Shown here: positions 28,466 to 37,768 of the stretch, piece after piece
How positions within the stretch are numbered: position 1 is the first letter of the stretch
Layout of the letters: each line of letters opens with the position of its first letter
Assembly (NCBI RefSeq): GCF_018141405.1
Contig: NZ_CP058648.1
Coordinates: 1,689,001-1,753,000, forward strand
Length of the DNA stretch: 64,000 nt
Origin: Serpentinicella alkaliphila
Lineage (GTDB): Bacteria > Bacillota > Clostridia > Peptostreptococcales > Natronincolaceae
Reading direction: 5' to 3'
Made by a program: the position numbers and the translations under genes
Notes under the pieces: model-generated
Told to the model about the DNA's origin: nothing
Databases searched by the model: none
The model's input: only the letters and a program-made list of their open reading frames with translations

Positions 28466-28497
28466 GGAAAAAGGGGAACCAAATATATTAGGTTCCC
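28466..28497 (-). terminator. Terminator of the ppx-ppk operon
   Basis: On the minus strand GGGAACC and GGTTCCC form a stem around a 10-base AT loop, followed by CCTTTTTCC. It lies 30 bases beyond the ppx stop. Confidence 0.7.
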
Positions 28498-28526
28498 TGG
28501 AACACCGAAAAAAAGACATAAAGTAG

Positions 28527-30047
28527 TTAAAGGACTTTAATGCAGAGATTTTTCTTGAAATTTTTCCTAAAAAGGTTTTCAAATTCCATAGCACCTGATA
28601 CCTCAAGGGCGACTGGGAGTGAGGAGTGTATTAACAGGGTAACGGTATCTTTAGTAATATTACAGCGAAGTTTTTCTATGCTACTGGATTCCCCTCTATC
28701 TAGCTTTTCTGCAATTTTTAAAAAAATACTTAATTTTTTTATAATTTTGTAGTCATTATGATTGATGAGCATGTTAAAATTTTTCCAATTTCCCTTAAAA
28801 CTATTTTCACGATGCATTGCTACTAAAAAGGCACAAATAACTCTCTCTTTGTTGCTCAAGCCATTTAATGGAACAGATAACGTTAAATAAAATCCATGTT
28901 TATGATGATTGTAATAATCTAAGTGAATTCCTATGTCATGAATTAGGGCAGAAACCGCTAATAGTTTTCTTTCCTGATCACTTAAGCCATGTAGCTTATG
29001 AGTCTCATCGAATAGAGTTAAAGCCAAATTTTTTACTTGATGGCAATGCTCTAAGTTCATATCATAATTTTTAATGATATTTGTAATACTATGAAAGAGA
29101 ACATCCTCCAAAATTTCTCTCTGGTGCGTTTTTTGTAGATAATTCTCATAAAATACACCTTCTCTCAAGCCATTACCACTTATAGTAAGTGTTTGAGAGT
29201 TCGTATATTCCATCAATGCCGTGATAGGAACTATTCCAGCGGTAATAATATCAATACGGTTCTTTGATATACCTCCAACATCCTTTAGATTAGCCTTAGG
29301 TCCATGATTTACCTTTTCATAAACAGATAGGACCTCATTGTACGTCATTTGATAATTGTGTAGAATTTCTAAGGGGAACCTAATGTCGTGCATATTGATT
29401 TTTGCTAAAGTTCTTGCAGTACCTCCTAAACCAATAACTGGCAGTTTTCTAGTTTCTTTGAGCCAATCAATTTGTTTGAATTGATTTCTAATAAAATTTT
29501 CTAATGATTTTATAGCCTGCTCTTCGATAACTTCTTTATGTAAGAAAATCTCTGTTAGGGTCATAGAACCATAAGGAATACTTACAGAACGCTTAAGTCT
29601 TCTGTTTTTAATCCATCCTATCTCAGTGCTACCACCTCCGACGTCAATGGTCAAGCCTTCAGTTAAATCTAAAGTATTAATGATACCTAGATAACCGTAA
29701 TAGGCCTCCTTTTCTCCAGAAATAATCTGAAATTGAAGTCCTGTCTCATCTTTAACCAAATCTAGAAAAGCCTGTTGATTTTTTGCATTTCTAATGGCAG
29801 CAGTGGCAATGGGATAAACTTCTTCTACACGATGAATTTTGATTAACCTCTTAAATAGTTTAAGAGCATTTAATGTCCTTTCCATAGGTTGAGGCTTGAG
29901 AATCATATCGCTTCCCATACCTTCGCTTAATCGAACCATATCCTTCACTTGATCCATCAATTTATAGGAATCATCATCATAAATTCTCATAATAATCATT
30001 CTTAGAGAGTTAGAGCCTAAATCTATAATAGCAATTTTTTTATCCAT
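28527..30047 (-). CDS. ppx: Exopolyphosphatase / GppA family phosphatase with HD domain
   Basis: Releases phosphate from polyphosphate ends or hydrolyses pppGpp. The 506-residue protein starts with the ASKHA-type phosphate loop AIIDLGSNSLRMIIM. It continues with the TAAIRNAKN segment, the active-site Glu region FQIISGEKEAYYGYLGI, the second loop LTIDVGGGSTEIGWI and VIGLGGTARTLAKI. The C-terminal third is an HD domain with ALIHDIGIHLDYYNHHKHG. GGAGGGAG precedes the ATG. It is the last gene of a three-gene minus-strand operon (Ppx-like, Ppk, Ppx), 18 bases after ppk. All canonical motifs are present, so it is probably the active phosphatase of the locus. Confidence 0.9.
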   Translation of the reverse strand: MDKKIAIIDLGSNSLRMIIMRIYDDDSYKLMDQVKDMVRLSEGMGSDMILKPQPMERTLNALKLFKRLIKIHRVEEVYPIATAAIRNAKNQQAFLDLVKDETGLQFQIISGEKEAYYGYLGIINTLDLTEGLTIDVGGGSTEIGWIKNRRLKRSVSIPYGSMTLTEIFLHKEVIEEQAIKSLENFIRNQFKQIDWLKETRKLPVIGLGGTARTLAKINMHDIRFPLEILHNYQMTYNEVLSVYEKVNHGPKANLKDVGGISKNRIDIITAGIVPITALMEYTNSQTLTISGNGLREGVFYENYLQKTHQREILEDVLFHSITNIIKNYDMNLEHCHQVKNLALTLFDETHKLHGLSDQERKLLAVSALIHDIGIHLDYYNHHKHGFYLTLSVPLNGLSNKERVICAFLVAMHRENSFKGNWKNFNMLINHNDYKIIKKLSIFLKIAEKLDRGESSSIEKLRCNITKDTVTLLIHSSLPVALEVSGAMEFENLFRKNFKKNLCIKVL

Positions 30048-30065
30048 TGGTCTCCCTCCTGTTAA

Positions 30066-32234
30066 TTAACTGGTTTTTGGCTCAATTATAATATTCTCAA
30101 CCGCGTTAATGCTGTCATTAGAGGTAACAGGCTCAAAAACAGGGTTGGAGTTTTGGTTCTTATGTTTTTTGACTTCTTTCATAGCAAGTTTATAGAAAAA
30201 GATTTGAGAATCCAGAGTCTTTTTACCCCTCTTGTCAATTTTTAAATATTTCCCTTCCGAATTCAACCGGTTAGCTTTTACAGTATCTAATAGAGAAATT
30301 TCAAGCAATTCTATGATTCGCTCTTTAGCAATAATATCTTCAATAGGAAAAAGCGTCTCTATTCTTCTGTCTAAATTTCTTGGCATCCAATCACTGCTAG
30401 AAAGATATATATCTTCAGAACCATCGTTATGAAAGTAGTAGATTCGGCTATGTTCTAAAAACCTACCTACTATACTAATAACACGAATGTTTTCGCTAAT
30501 ATGAGGAATGCCTGGTTTTAGACAACAGATACCTCTTATAATTAAATCAACCTTAACTCCAGCTATAGATGCACGGTACAAAGCCTTAATAATGTCTATA
30601 TCTACTAGGGAGTTCATTTTTGCAATAATTTTTGCTTTTTTTCCTTGTTGGGCATGTTGGATCTCAGCTTTAATTAACTCCATAAATTTTCCCCTTAGGT
30701 TAAGAGGTGCTACTTCTAGTTTATACAAGTCAGGGGGGTCTGAGTAACCAGATAACATATTAAAGATTGCAGAGACATCTGCGCCAAAAGTCTCCTTACA
30801 GGTAAAAAGACCAATATCCGTATAAAACTTTGCTGTAATATCATTATAGTTCCCAGTACCTAAGTGAACATATCTTTTTATTCTATTTTCCTCTATCCGG
30901 ACAACAAGAGTAATTTTACAGTGGGTTTTAAGTCCTACTAAACCATAAATTACATGACAACCTGCTTTTTCAAGTTTTTTTGCCCATTGAATATTATTTT
31001 CTTCATCAAAACGAGCCTTAACCTCTAATAAGACCGTAACCTGTTTTCCTCTTTCTGCAGCTTCTATCAAGGCCTGTACAATAGGGGAATCCCCACTTAC
31101 CCTGTATAGGGTTTGCTTGATGGCTAGTACTTGTGGATCAATCGAAGCTTTTTTTACGAAGTCAATAACAGGGTCAAAGCTTTCGTAGGGGTGATGGAGA
31201 AGGATGTCCTTTTTTGCAATAGCATCTAATATGTCATCACTATCGATCAGATCCTTAGGTATTTGAGGGGTATGATGGGGATATTTCAAGAAATCATAAC
31301 CCTCTAGGTTATATATTTTCAAGAGAAAAGTTAAATCTAGAGGCCCATCAATATAATAAATTTCCCCTTCGTGAATCTCCAAAGCAGTTTTTAGTATATG
31401 GATTAGTCTTGTATCTATAGATTTATGAATTTCTAACCGAATAGCTGATCCTCGTCTTCTATTTCTCAAAGATCGCTCTATTTCAACAAGTAAATCTTCT
31501 GCGTCTTCCTCTTCGATCGTTAAATCTGTGTCCCTAGTGATGCGATAAGGAAAAGAACAAACAACTGGATGCCCCAGGAATAATTCTTCAATAAATAGGG
31601 TAATTATTTCTTCTAAAAGGATAAAACGCTTAGAGTGACCTTTGCTGCAAGGTAACTCTTTGAAACGAGGAAGTAGAGAGGGAACTTGGACCGTTGCAAA
31701 AACAAATTCACCCTCTGCAGACTTATCTTCAATTAGAACAGCAATATTTAGGCTTTTGTTCAAAATTAATGGGAAAGGTCTACTGGAATCCACTGCCATG
31801 GGAGTCAAAACAGGGTAAACAACATTCTTAAAATAGTCTTCTAAAAAAAGTATTTCGTCTTTATGTAAATCATCCTTCGATAAAAGAAATATGCTTTGCT
31901 TTTTTAAACTAGGTACAATAGAATTATTGAAAAGCTGATACTGTTGAGAAATCATTTTATGTGTCTCTAAAGAAATAGCATTAAGCTGTTTTTTAGGTGA
32001 GAGACCAGAGGGATCAAGTTTATTATAACCAGCAAGAACCTGATTCTTTAAGGAGGCTACTCGAATCATAAAGAACTCATCAAGATTTGAACTAACAATG
32101 GATAAAAATTTTAAACGTTCAAGTAATGGATTTTTACTATTTTTGGCCTCTTGTAAAACTCTATAGTTAAATTCCAACCAACTAAGTTCTCTGTTAATAT
32201 AGTATTCCCTTTTATTTAAATTTACTTCTACCAT
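30066..32234 (-). CDS. ppk: Polyphosphate kinase 1
   Basis: Reversibly polymerises the gamma-phosphate of ATP into inorganic polyphosphate. The 722-residue protein has the PPK1 layout: the N-terminal domain begins YYINRELSWLEFNYRVLQEA. The head domain follows, then the C1/C2 catalytic domains with the autophosphorylated His region in VVRIEENRIKRYVHLGTGNY, the YVHLGTGNYND motif, and DIYLSSSDWMPRNLDRRIE with Arg residues for phosphate binding. Its start lies 2 bases after the stop of the upstream Ppx-like gene, so the two are translationally coupled. The last 35 residues (NSNPVFEPVTSND...) form an extra polar tail. Confidence 0.95.
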   Translation of the reverse strand: MVEVNLNKREYYINRELSWLEFNYRVLQEAKNSKNPLLERLKFLSIVSSNLDEFFMIRVASLKNQVLAGYNKLDPSGLSPKKQLNAISLETHKMISQQYQLFNNSIVPSLKKQSIFLLSKDDLHKDEILFLEDYFKNVVYPVLTPMAVDSSRPFPLILNKSLNIAVLIEDKSAEGEFVFATVQVPSLLPRFKELPCSKGHSKRFILLEEIITLFIEELFLGHPVVCSFPYRITRDTDLTIEEEDAEDLLVEIERSLRNRRRGSAIRLEIHKSIDTRLIHILKTALEIHEGEIYYIDGPLDLTFLLKIYNLEGYDFLKYPHHTPQIPKDLIDSDDILDAIAKKDILLHHPYESFDPVIDFVKKASIDPQVLAIKQTLYRVSGDSPIVQALIEAAERGKQVTVLLEVKARFDEENNIQWAKKLEKAGCHVIYGLVGLKTHCKITLVVRIEENRIKRYVHLGTGNYNDITAKFYTDIGLFTCKETFGADVSAIFNMLSGYSDPPDLYKLEVAPLNLRGKFMELIKAEIQHAQQGKKAKIIAKMNSLVDIDIIKALYRASIAGVKVDLIIRGICCLKPGIPHISENIRVISIVGRFLEHSRIYYFHNDGSEDIYLSSSDWMPRNLDRRIETLFPIEDIIAKERIIELLEISLLDTVKANRLNSEGKYLKIDKRGKKTLDSQIFFYKLAMKEVKKHKNQNSNPVFEPVTSNDSINAVENIIIEPKTS

Positions 32235-32236
32235 CC

Positions 32237-33781
32237 TTATGCCTCTCTTTCTATACTTAGAATAGGTGTAATGCCAAAGACCTCCTCAAAAAAGAAGGAT
32301 TTATTATGGAAGGTCCACTCTTCCAGTAGAGTATCGGCTTTAGCAATAGCTTTAATAATCATTTTTTTTTCTTGAAACTTTACTCTAATATCCTTAATTT
32401 TTTGTTGGTGACTTCTGTCAAGGGCATCAGCAATTCTGATGATTGATACTAGCTTGGCAACAACAACTCTATCCTGGAAGCTCAACTGATTAAAATTTTT
32501 ATGGGCCATAGTAGGGGTCAAGTCACTATGATATTTTGCGATGTTAGCTATAATCTCCAACTGTTGTTGGGAAATCCCCATAATATTAGAAGCTATAATA
32601 ATGTCGTAGGAGTGTTTATAGTGCTTATTCATATTAATAAATTTTCCTATGTCATGTAGTACTGCTGCCAATGATAGTAATAATCTTTCTTGGTCACCTA
32701 AACCATGGAATTTTTTTAAAGCATCAAATAGAATCAAAGATTTCTTCTCTACTTCATGTGCATGATTTTGATCACAACGATATTTTTCTGCTATTGTTTT
32801 AACAAGTGAATAAGTATCTTGGAGAAATTCTTGCTTTCTATTAGTATTGAATTTCTCATCTATAATATTAGAAACAATGCCATCCTCTAAGGATACCAAA
32901 GGGGTGTAGATCTTGGCAGAGGAGGTCGTGTCCAAAAATATTTTTGTAAGCATCATAGTAGGAAGGAGTATATAGGCCCCTTCTTGGGAAATGTTGTGAC
33001 GATATATTGCTTTATGGTGGGGGTTTTTAAGAAGTTCCTGATATATAGTTAAAAACCGAGTTTTATCAATCAAATAATCAGTGCAATTACAAATGCTGCA
33101 TATATCCTTGATGATGTCACCAACTAAAACAAAGTGCTTAATTGGCCCATGAAAATCAAAAGTTTTCCATAGTATATCAGTATTACTTCTGATATAATCC
33201 TCTAAAACTTTAGGGAAGTTCAGGGTCTTATCTTCTAGACTCACTAAAAGCTCCTTCAGCCTAAGGGAACCTAGCTTTAAATCTTGGCTAAAGGTTAAAT
33301 TTCCATTACTATAGATAGAAAGTTCGATACTACCTGAACCAATATCTAAAAACATAGATCCTTCACTTCTACGTTGTTGATAATTAGGGAGCTTTTCTCT
33401 AACAGCCTTATATGTAAGAAATCTTTTAAGAGAACTATTTATAAGTTCAACATTTAATCCTGTTTTTGATTTAATCTGATCTAAAATATAATCTCTATTT
33501 TCTGCTTCTCTGATGCCGGTGGTAGCAAAAGCCTGATAAGTTTGTACCTTGTAAGTATTCATCAATCTTTTGAAACCTTTAAGAATCTGACAAACTTCAT
33601 CAACAACTTCATAGCTTACTTTACCTTTTGAAAATGTATCTCTTCCCAATGAGGTTTTCTTACTAACCTTTTCTAGTGTTATAATTTCTTGTTTTTCTGT
33701 TACCTCAACGATCTTTATTTTTAAGGCATGGGAGCCTACGCTTATACCAGCAATTGTTAAGGGCTTTTTACTTTTATTCAT
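32237..33781 (-). CDS. Degenerate Ppx/GppA-family protein with HD domain
   Basis: The first gene of the polyphosphate operon, 514 residues. It keeps the two-lobed Ppx/GppA fold plus a C-terminal HD domain (VLHDIGKFINMNKHYKHS), but its active-site motifs are changed. The N-terminal phosphate loop reads AGISVGSHALKIKIVE instead of IDLGSNSxR. The catalytic-Glu segment reads VELINSSLKRFLTYKAV where the partner has SGEKEAYYG. The GGT loop is LVGDIIKDICSI. The second loop DIGSGSIELSIY is only partly kept. Polyphosphate hydrolysis is therefore doubtful, while the HD pair is intact. It may be a regulatory or polyP-sensing paralog; this is inference. The gene overlaps nothing and couples directly to ppk. 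Confidence 0.8.
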   Translation of the reverse strand: MNKSKKPLTIAGISVGSHALKIKIVEVTEKQEIITLEKVSKKTSLGRDTFSKGKVSYEVVDEVCQILKGFKRLMNTYKVQTYQAFATTGIREAENRDYILDQIKSKTGLNVELINSSLKRFLTYKAVREKLPNYQQRRSEGSMFLDIGSGSIELSIYSNGNLTFSQDLKLGSLRLKELLVSLEDKTLNFPKVLEDYIRSNTDILWKTFDFHGPIKHFVLVGDIIKDICSICNCTDYLIDKTRFLTIYQELLKNPHHKAIYRHNISQEGAYILLPTMMLTKIFLDTTSSAKIYTPLVSLEDGIVSNIIDEKFNTNRKQEFLQDTYSLVKTIAEKYRCDQNHAHEVEKKSLILFDALKKFHGLGDQERLLLSLAAVLHDIGKFINMNKHYKHSYDIIIASNIMGISQQQLEIIANIAKYHSDLTPTMAHKNFNQLSFQDRVVVAKLVSIIRIADALDRSHQQKIKDIRVKFQEKKMIIKAIAKADTLLEEWTFHNKSFFFEEVFGITPILSIEREA

Positions 33782-33913
33782 GACGATTCCCCCAGGTAAT
33801 TTTAGTAAATATTTTATATTATATTTCAGGGGAATGATGTCTTAAAGCTCAAAAATGTTAAATTTTTGTTAAATTTTAGATTGAATTAACATTAATCTTA
33901 ACAAAGAATGGTA

Positions 33914-34297
33914 CTATTTAATTGTTGTTTTTAAACCAGTAATTAGATAAATGATGGTCTGGGGTAAAAGAGCTAAATGAGGGGAACTAATCAATGTAAA
34001 GTACCAGATGTAAATTATAATTCGAAAATGTACAATTATTATATTTTTTATGCTTTTAAAAAATGTACAAATATTTTTACTTATATTTATTGGCATTAGG
34101 AGATATGCTTTCTGCCATAGGAATGGTAAAAAAACCTGAAACAGCACCGACATCGAGTAAAGTATGATTTTTTGGATAGGCATTTGGCTAATAAGTACCT
34201 CCGGTGGTATGAGTTTCTCTCTTTGATTGTTATCTAAAAAAGCAATTTTATTTAAAAGCTTTTGATCTAGTTGATTGTGATTATACATGTGATTCAT
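33914..34297 (-). CDS. Putative small membrane protein, uncertain
   Basis: A 127-codon frame upstream of the polyphosphate operon, on the same strand. It has a polar N-terminus (YNHNQLDQKLLNKIAFLDNN) and two or three hydrophobic stretches (KIILYSMSVLFQVFLPFLW, YIWYFTLISSPHLALLP). The ribosome site is weak (GGAAG). I recognise no family. It may be a real lineage-specific gene, a decayed one, or chance in AT-rich DNA. The gap to the ppx-like gene (132 bases) probably holds the operon promoter. Confidence 0.3.
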   Translation of the reverse strand: MNHMYNHNQLDQKLLNKIAFLDNNQREKLIPPEVLISQMPIQKIILYSMSVLFQVFLPFLWQKAYLLMPINISKNICTFFKSIKNIIIVHFRIIIYIWYFTLISSPHLALLPQTIIYLITGLKTTIK

Positions 34298-34386
34298 AAT
34301 ATAACTTCCATAAAATATAATACAGAATGTAATTATCTATATTTGCAAAATGAGTAGTTCTAACTGCTTATATTTCTAACTCTTTT

Positions 34387-34672
34387 TCAAATAATATCAT
34401 AAATACGTTTTTTTTTAAGGTGGTTAACCATCTTATCTTCGGCGTCCCTCATAATCTTCTCTATATTACAAGCATGATTCTCATTCATTTCACAAGTGAA
34501 AAGCCGCCACTACCTTCTATAGCTTGAATGACGTCGTAAAAGCTAATTTCAGTTTTAGTCTTCCTAAGAACCCCCATTTACTCCAGGCGTAGACTGTATA
34601 AGGTCAGCCTTGACTAATTGAGTTAGCTTTTGTAATTCCTTCGCAAACATAATACAGACTGCATTCATCCAT
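34387..34672 (-). pseudogene. Rrf2-family transcription regulator pseudogene
   Basis: On the minus strand the frames read, in order, MFAKELQKLTQLVKADLIQS, TPGVNGG, YDVIQAIEGSGG, then EMNENHACNIEKIMRDAEDK and MVNHLKKK. This is the central wing region and C-terminal half of an Rrf2 protein (S/TxxGxxGG wing, YDVIxAIEG helix, one of the cluster cysteines). At least two frameshifts and the loss of the N-terminal helix-turn-helix make it non-functional. Rrf2 proteins of this type (IscR, NsrR, CymR, SaiR) sense Fe-S, NO, Cys status or other signals; which one is lost here cannot be told. Confidence 0.7.
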
Positions 34673-34740
34673 GATATATTGGTGGATTTTGTTATGGCAA
34701 TAAAAGTTTTAGTTAGATAATTTTATGTTCATATTAAATA

Positions 34741-34786
34741 TTGACACTGTTAAGATACAAAAGTATAATAACCTTAACGATGTTAA
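34741..34786 (+). promoter_or_regulatory. Perfect-consensus promoter and operator of the TetR/hydrolase pair
   Basis: TTGACA (34741-34746), a 17-base spacer and TATAAT (34764-34769), immediately followed by a palindrome TTAAC-GAT-GTTAA (34774-34786) over the expected start of transcription. GTTAAG inside the spacer is a possible second half-site. A repressor bound there would block initiation. Confidence 0.7.
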
Positions 34787-34806
34787 CATACTGGAGGTTA
34801 TAGGAA

Positions 34807-35391
34807 ATGACAAGTAAACCATATCACCATGGAGATCTACGAAATTCACTAATAGAAGCTGGTATTGAGCTAATTAACCAAGAGGGTGCAAAACAATTTT
34901 CATTACGAAAAGTATCTAGACTATGTGGTGTAAGTCAAGCAGCCCCGTATAGTCACTTTCAAAGTAAAGAGGATCTATTGGAAGCAATGCAGGCCCATGT
35001 TGTGAAACAGTTTATGGAGATACTGGAGAATGCAATAAAATCTTGCGCTAATCCAAATGACCCAAGTACTCTTGTTCAAATTGGTAAGAGTTATGTTATG
35101 TTTTTTATTAATAACCCCCAATATTTCTATTTTCTATTTTCTCAGCCGTGTATGGAGGTGAATCTTTCCTTAGATGGTGATGGAAGCTCGAACTTTCCAC
35201 CTTTTGAGTTTTTAAAAACCGTTGCTTTGCCTATTTTCAGAGGGATGGGAATGACAAAGCTTAAAATGGAAGATGCAATCATCTCCTTATGGGCGACCGT
35301 GCATGGCCTTGCTTCCATTGCAACAATGAAAAATGTGCATTATGACAAGGCTTGGGAAGAAAAAATCGAAGATATTATTTGGAATAAATAA
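34807..35391 (+). CDS. TetR/AcrR regulator with WHG-type C-terminal domain
   Basis: A 194-residue repressor. The N-terminus YHHGDLRNSLIEAGIELI is typical of this TetR subgroup. The helix-turn-helix is FSLRKVSRLCGVSQAAPYSH. The C-terminal domain contains ISLWATVHGLASIA, the WHG motif (TetR_C_33-type). GGAGG lies upstream of the ATG. The hydrolase gene begins 42 bases downstream on the same strand, so the two are probably co-transcribed from the consensus promoter at 34741 and autoregulated. Confidence 0.87.
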   Translation: MTSKPYHHGDLRNSLIEAGIELINQEGAKQFSLRKVSRLCGVSQAAPYSHFQSKEDLLEAMQAHVVKQFMEILENAIKSCANPNDPSTLVQIGKSYVMFFINNPQYFYFLFSQPCMEVNLSLDGDGSSNFPPFEFLKTVALPIFRGMGMTKLKMEDAIISLWATVHGLASIATMKNVHYDKAWEEKIEDIIWNK

Positions 35392-35432
35392 ATTTACTAG
35401 CCATTGGCTATACAAATAAGGAGTAACAGGGG

Positions 35433-36356
35433 ATGTTTATTAAGGGTAGGGATAAAGCGAAGCCAGTACTGCTTTTCCTGCATGGAGGTCCAGGTCTACC
35501 TACGTATTGGCTTACTAGTAAATATCCTACAGGTCTTGAGGATTATTTTACGGTCTGCTATTGGGAAACACGAGGTACTGGACTTTCCTATAATTCGGAG
35601 GTTCCCCCTAAGACTGTTACATGGGAGCAGTTGATATCCGACACAATAGAGGTATCAAACTACCTTCGCAAGCGCTTTGGACAGGAAAAGATTTACCTAA
35701 TGGGACATTCGGGAGGATCTTTTCTTGGGATTCAGGTTGCTGCACGGGCACCAGAGCTGTACAACGCCTATATCGGCGTGGCTCAGATGTCACGACAGTT
35801 CGAATCTGAAAAACTAGCATACAAATATATGATAGAACAGTATACGAAGGTCAGGAATATAAGAATGGTCCAAAAGCTTGAGAAGTTTCCTATACCTGAA
35901 ATGAATGCTGTGCCAAAGGCATATCGTAATCTACGTGACGAAGCGATGCATAGGCTTGGCATAGGTACGATGCACAATATGAAGTCGGTAATCACGGGTG
36001 TCTTTTTCACAAGCTTTCAGAGTAGGGAGTATACCCTTAGTGAAAAGATAAATTTATGGCGTGGTAAAAACTCTAGCCAATATCAGAAGATGTGGGATGA
36101 GATGATGGAAACGGATTTGACTAAGATAGTACAGAAGTTGAACATTCCCGTCTATTTCTTTGAAGGTATACACGATTATACATGCAATTATACTTTAACT
36201 AAAGAGTATTTTGAGAAACTACAGGCACAGATGAAAGGATTCTATACCTTTACAAATTCAGCCCATAGCCCAATTTTTGAAGAATCTGAAAAAGTCAAAG
36301 AAATATTGGAAAAGGATGTGTTGGCAGGAGCAACTAATTTGGCTGATAAAATATAA
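35433..36356 (+). CDS. Alpha/beta hydrolase, proline-iminopeptidase-like
   Basis: A 307-residue hydrolase of the S33-like group. The oxyanion-hole motif VLLFLHGGPGLPTYWL is near the N-terminus. The nucleophile elbow is YLMGHSGGSFLGIQ. The acid is probably in FFEGIHDYTCNY and the catalytic His is in NSAHSPIFEES. Relatives usually carry 30-60 more residues before HGGPG, often a membrane anchor, so this copy may be N-terminally shortened. The ATG at 35433 has a reasonable GGAG upstream. The substrate is unknown; these proteins are often encoded next to TetR genes, as here. Confidence 0.8.
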   Translation: MFIKGRDKAKPVLLFLHGGPGLPTYWLTSKYPTGLEDYFTVCYWETRGTGLSYNSEVPPKTVTWEQLISDTIEVSNYLRKRFGQEKIYLMGHSGGSFLGIQVAARAPELYNAYIGVAQMSRQFESEKLAYKYMIEQYTKVRNIRMVQKLEKFPIPEMNAVPKAYRNLRDEAMHRLGIGTMHNMKSVITGVFFTSFQSREYTLSEKINLWRGKNSSQYQKMWDEMMETDLTKIVQKLNIPVYFFEGIHDYTCNYTLTKEYFEKLQAQMKGFYTFTNSAHSPIFEESEKVKEILEKDVLAGATNLADKI

Positions 36357-36567
36357 GGCAAAATCAATTATATGAGTATGTCTGATAAAATGGAAGATTA
36401 GCATATTAAAGAAAAATGAAATTCAAAGGAGATCTAAATAACTATTTTATATAATGTTATTATAGCTTCAGGGTAGGAAAACAAAAGGGTTTTTATACTT
36501 AGTATATTTTAAAATAAATTGTAGTAAATTTTAAAAAAGGATTTTTTAAAAAAAGGGTGAAGGATAG

Positions 36568-37374
36568 ATGAAAGAGAAGAAATTTGATTTTATGTGGAAG
36601 TATGTGTTGAACACATACATATTGTTTTGGATAATGATTTTAGGAATCGGTGGTTTTGCGTCTATGGTGTTCCATGCCCCAACTTTTGTAATGAAATGGG
36701 TAGCGGTATTGTGTAGCTGGTCACCAACTATTGTACTTCTAGTTATGCTAAAAAATTTAAAGTCCGGTATGAGTATTAAGAAATTCTATAAGAAAGCATT
36801 TAATGAAAAACTGAAAATTGATCTGATTTTGATTATACCAATCATAATAATTGGGATTTTCTTGCTGTCAGTATGGATTTTGTCTACAATAGAACAAACA
36901 CCTATTATAGCGCAGCTTATATTTGTTCCATCTACTATATTAAGTACCATTCTGTTTACGATTTTACAGGGACCATCAGGGGAAGAGTCTGGATGGCGTG
37001 GTTATTTACGTCCAGAAATGGAAGCAAGATATGGTTTCGTTAGAGGAAATATTATTCTAGGTGTGGTTTGGGCATTTTGGCATACGCCCCTTTGGTTTGT
37101 CGATTCTGATTTTGTTGGATTGAATTCATTAATTTATATCGTATCAAATATAGTCGTTATGATGGCTTTAACAATTATTATGGCCGTATTTATGAAAAAA
37201 TGTGATAATTTATTTATAGCCTTCTGGATTCACTTCTGTTTTAACTTCTCATTAAGCTTCTTTGCAGGAGACGCTTATTTTTTCGCGATTATTTCTATTC
37301 TATATCTTGTAGTTGGAGTGGCTTTTATTGGAATATATTTAAGCAGTAACAAAAAAGTTACATCTTGTGGTTAA
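36568..37374 (+). CDS. CPBP-family intramembrane metalloprotease (CAAX-like)
   Basis: A 268-residue polytopic membrane protein with about eight hydrophobic helices. It has the three Abi/CPBP motifs: [13 protein letters not shown] (EExxxR, residues 139-144), [10 protein letters not shown] (residue 171 on, FxxxH) and the third block [10 protein letters not shown] (about residue 220, HxxxN). The family includes CAAX prenyl endopeptidases, bacteriocin-immunity proteins and regulators of signalling; in Firmicutes the substrate is usually unknown. A GGGTGAAGG ribosome site precedes the ATG. No bacteriocin gene is visible beside it. Confidence 0.85.
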   Translation: MKEKKFDFMWKYVLNTYILFWIMILGIGGFASMVFHAPTFVMKWVAVLCSWSPTIVLLVMLKNLKSGMSIKKFYKKAFNEKLKIDLILIIPIIIIGIFLLSVWILSTIEQTPIIAQLIFVPSTILSTILFTILQGPSGEESGWRGYLRPEMEARYGFVRGNIILGVVWAFWHTPLWFVDSDFVGLNSLIYIVSNIVVMMALTIIMAVFMKKCDNLFIAFWIHFCFNFSLSFFAGDAYFFAIISILYLVVGVAFIGIYLSSNKKVTSCG

Positions 37375-37400
37375 ATAAACGTAATGTTTTTAGTAGTATA

Positions 37401-37612
37401 ATGATAGCAAAAATAAATGTTCTTGCGGACACACAATATAGGGAGGACTATAAACTTAGTAGAGAATTGAGAATGGTGAAGAATAGTATTGCAAAATTAG
37501 GGGTACATAATAAATTGAGATGGGAAGTGTATATCCTGAATATTATAAGGAGTACGCTTTCACAGGTTTCTTTTTCAAAACCATTAGCATGTTAGTATCG
37601 AGGCCGAATTAA
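37401..37612 (+). pseudogene. Gene fragment in two frames, family not recognised
   Basis: One frame reads INVLADTQYREDYKLSRELR and MVKNSIAKLGVHNKLRWEV. A one-base shift gives SVYPEYYKEYAFTGFFFKTI, then SMLVSRPN and a stop. The two pieces look like consecutive parts of one protein C-terminus, and I cannot name it. There is no start or ribosome site, so only a 3' remnant is left. Confidence 0.35.
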
Positions 37613-37768
37613 ATGTAGATATGACGTACGCATAGCAAGTATTAATTTTAAAGTTCAGTAAGTGAGTCGTTTTCAAATTTCAGCCTTGTTTTAAGGATAC
37701 TTCCACTTCTATAATAAAACAACTATATCCTACCTCAAACAAATTATATAATAAAGTGTGTTGTTATT

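Noticed and set aside
35404-35634. Separate 76-codon gene overlapping the hydrolase start
   Set aside because: It is an alternate frame of the hydrolase coding sequence with no matching family.
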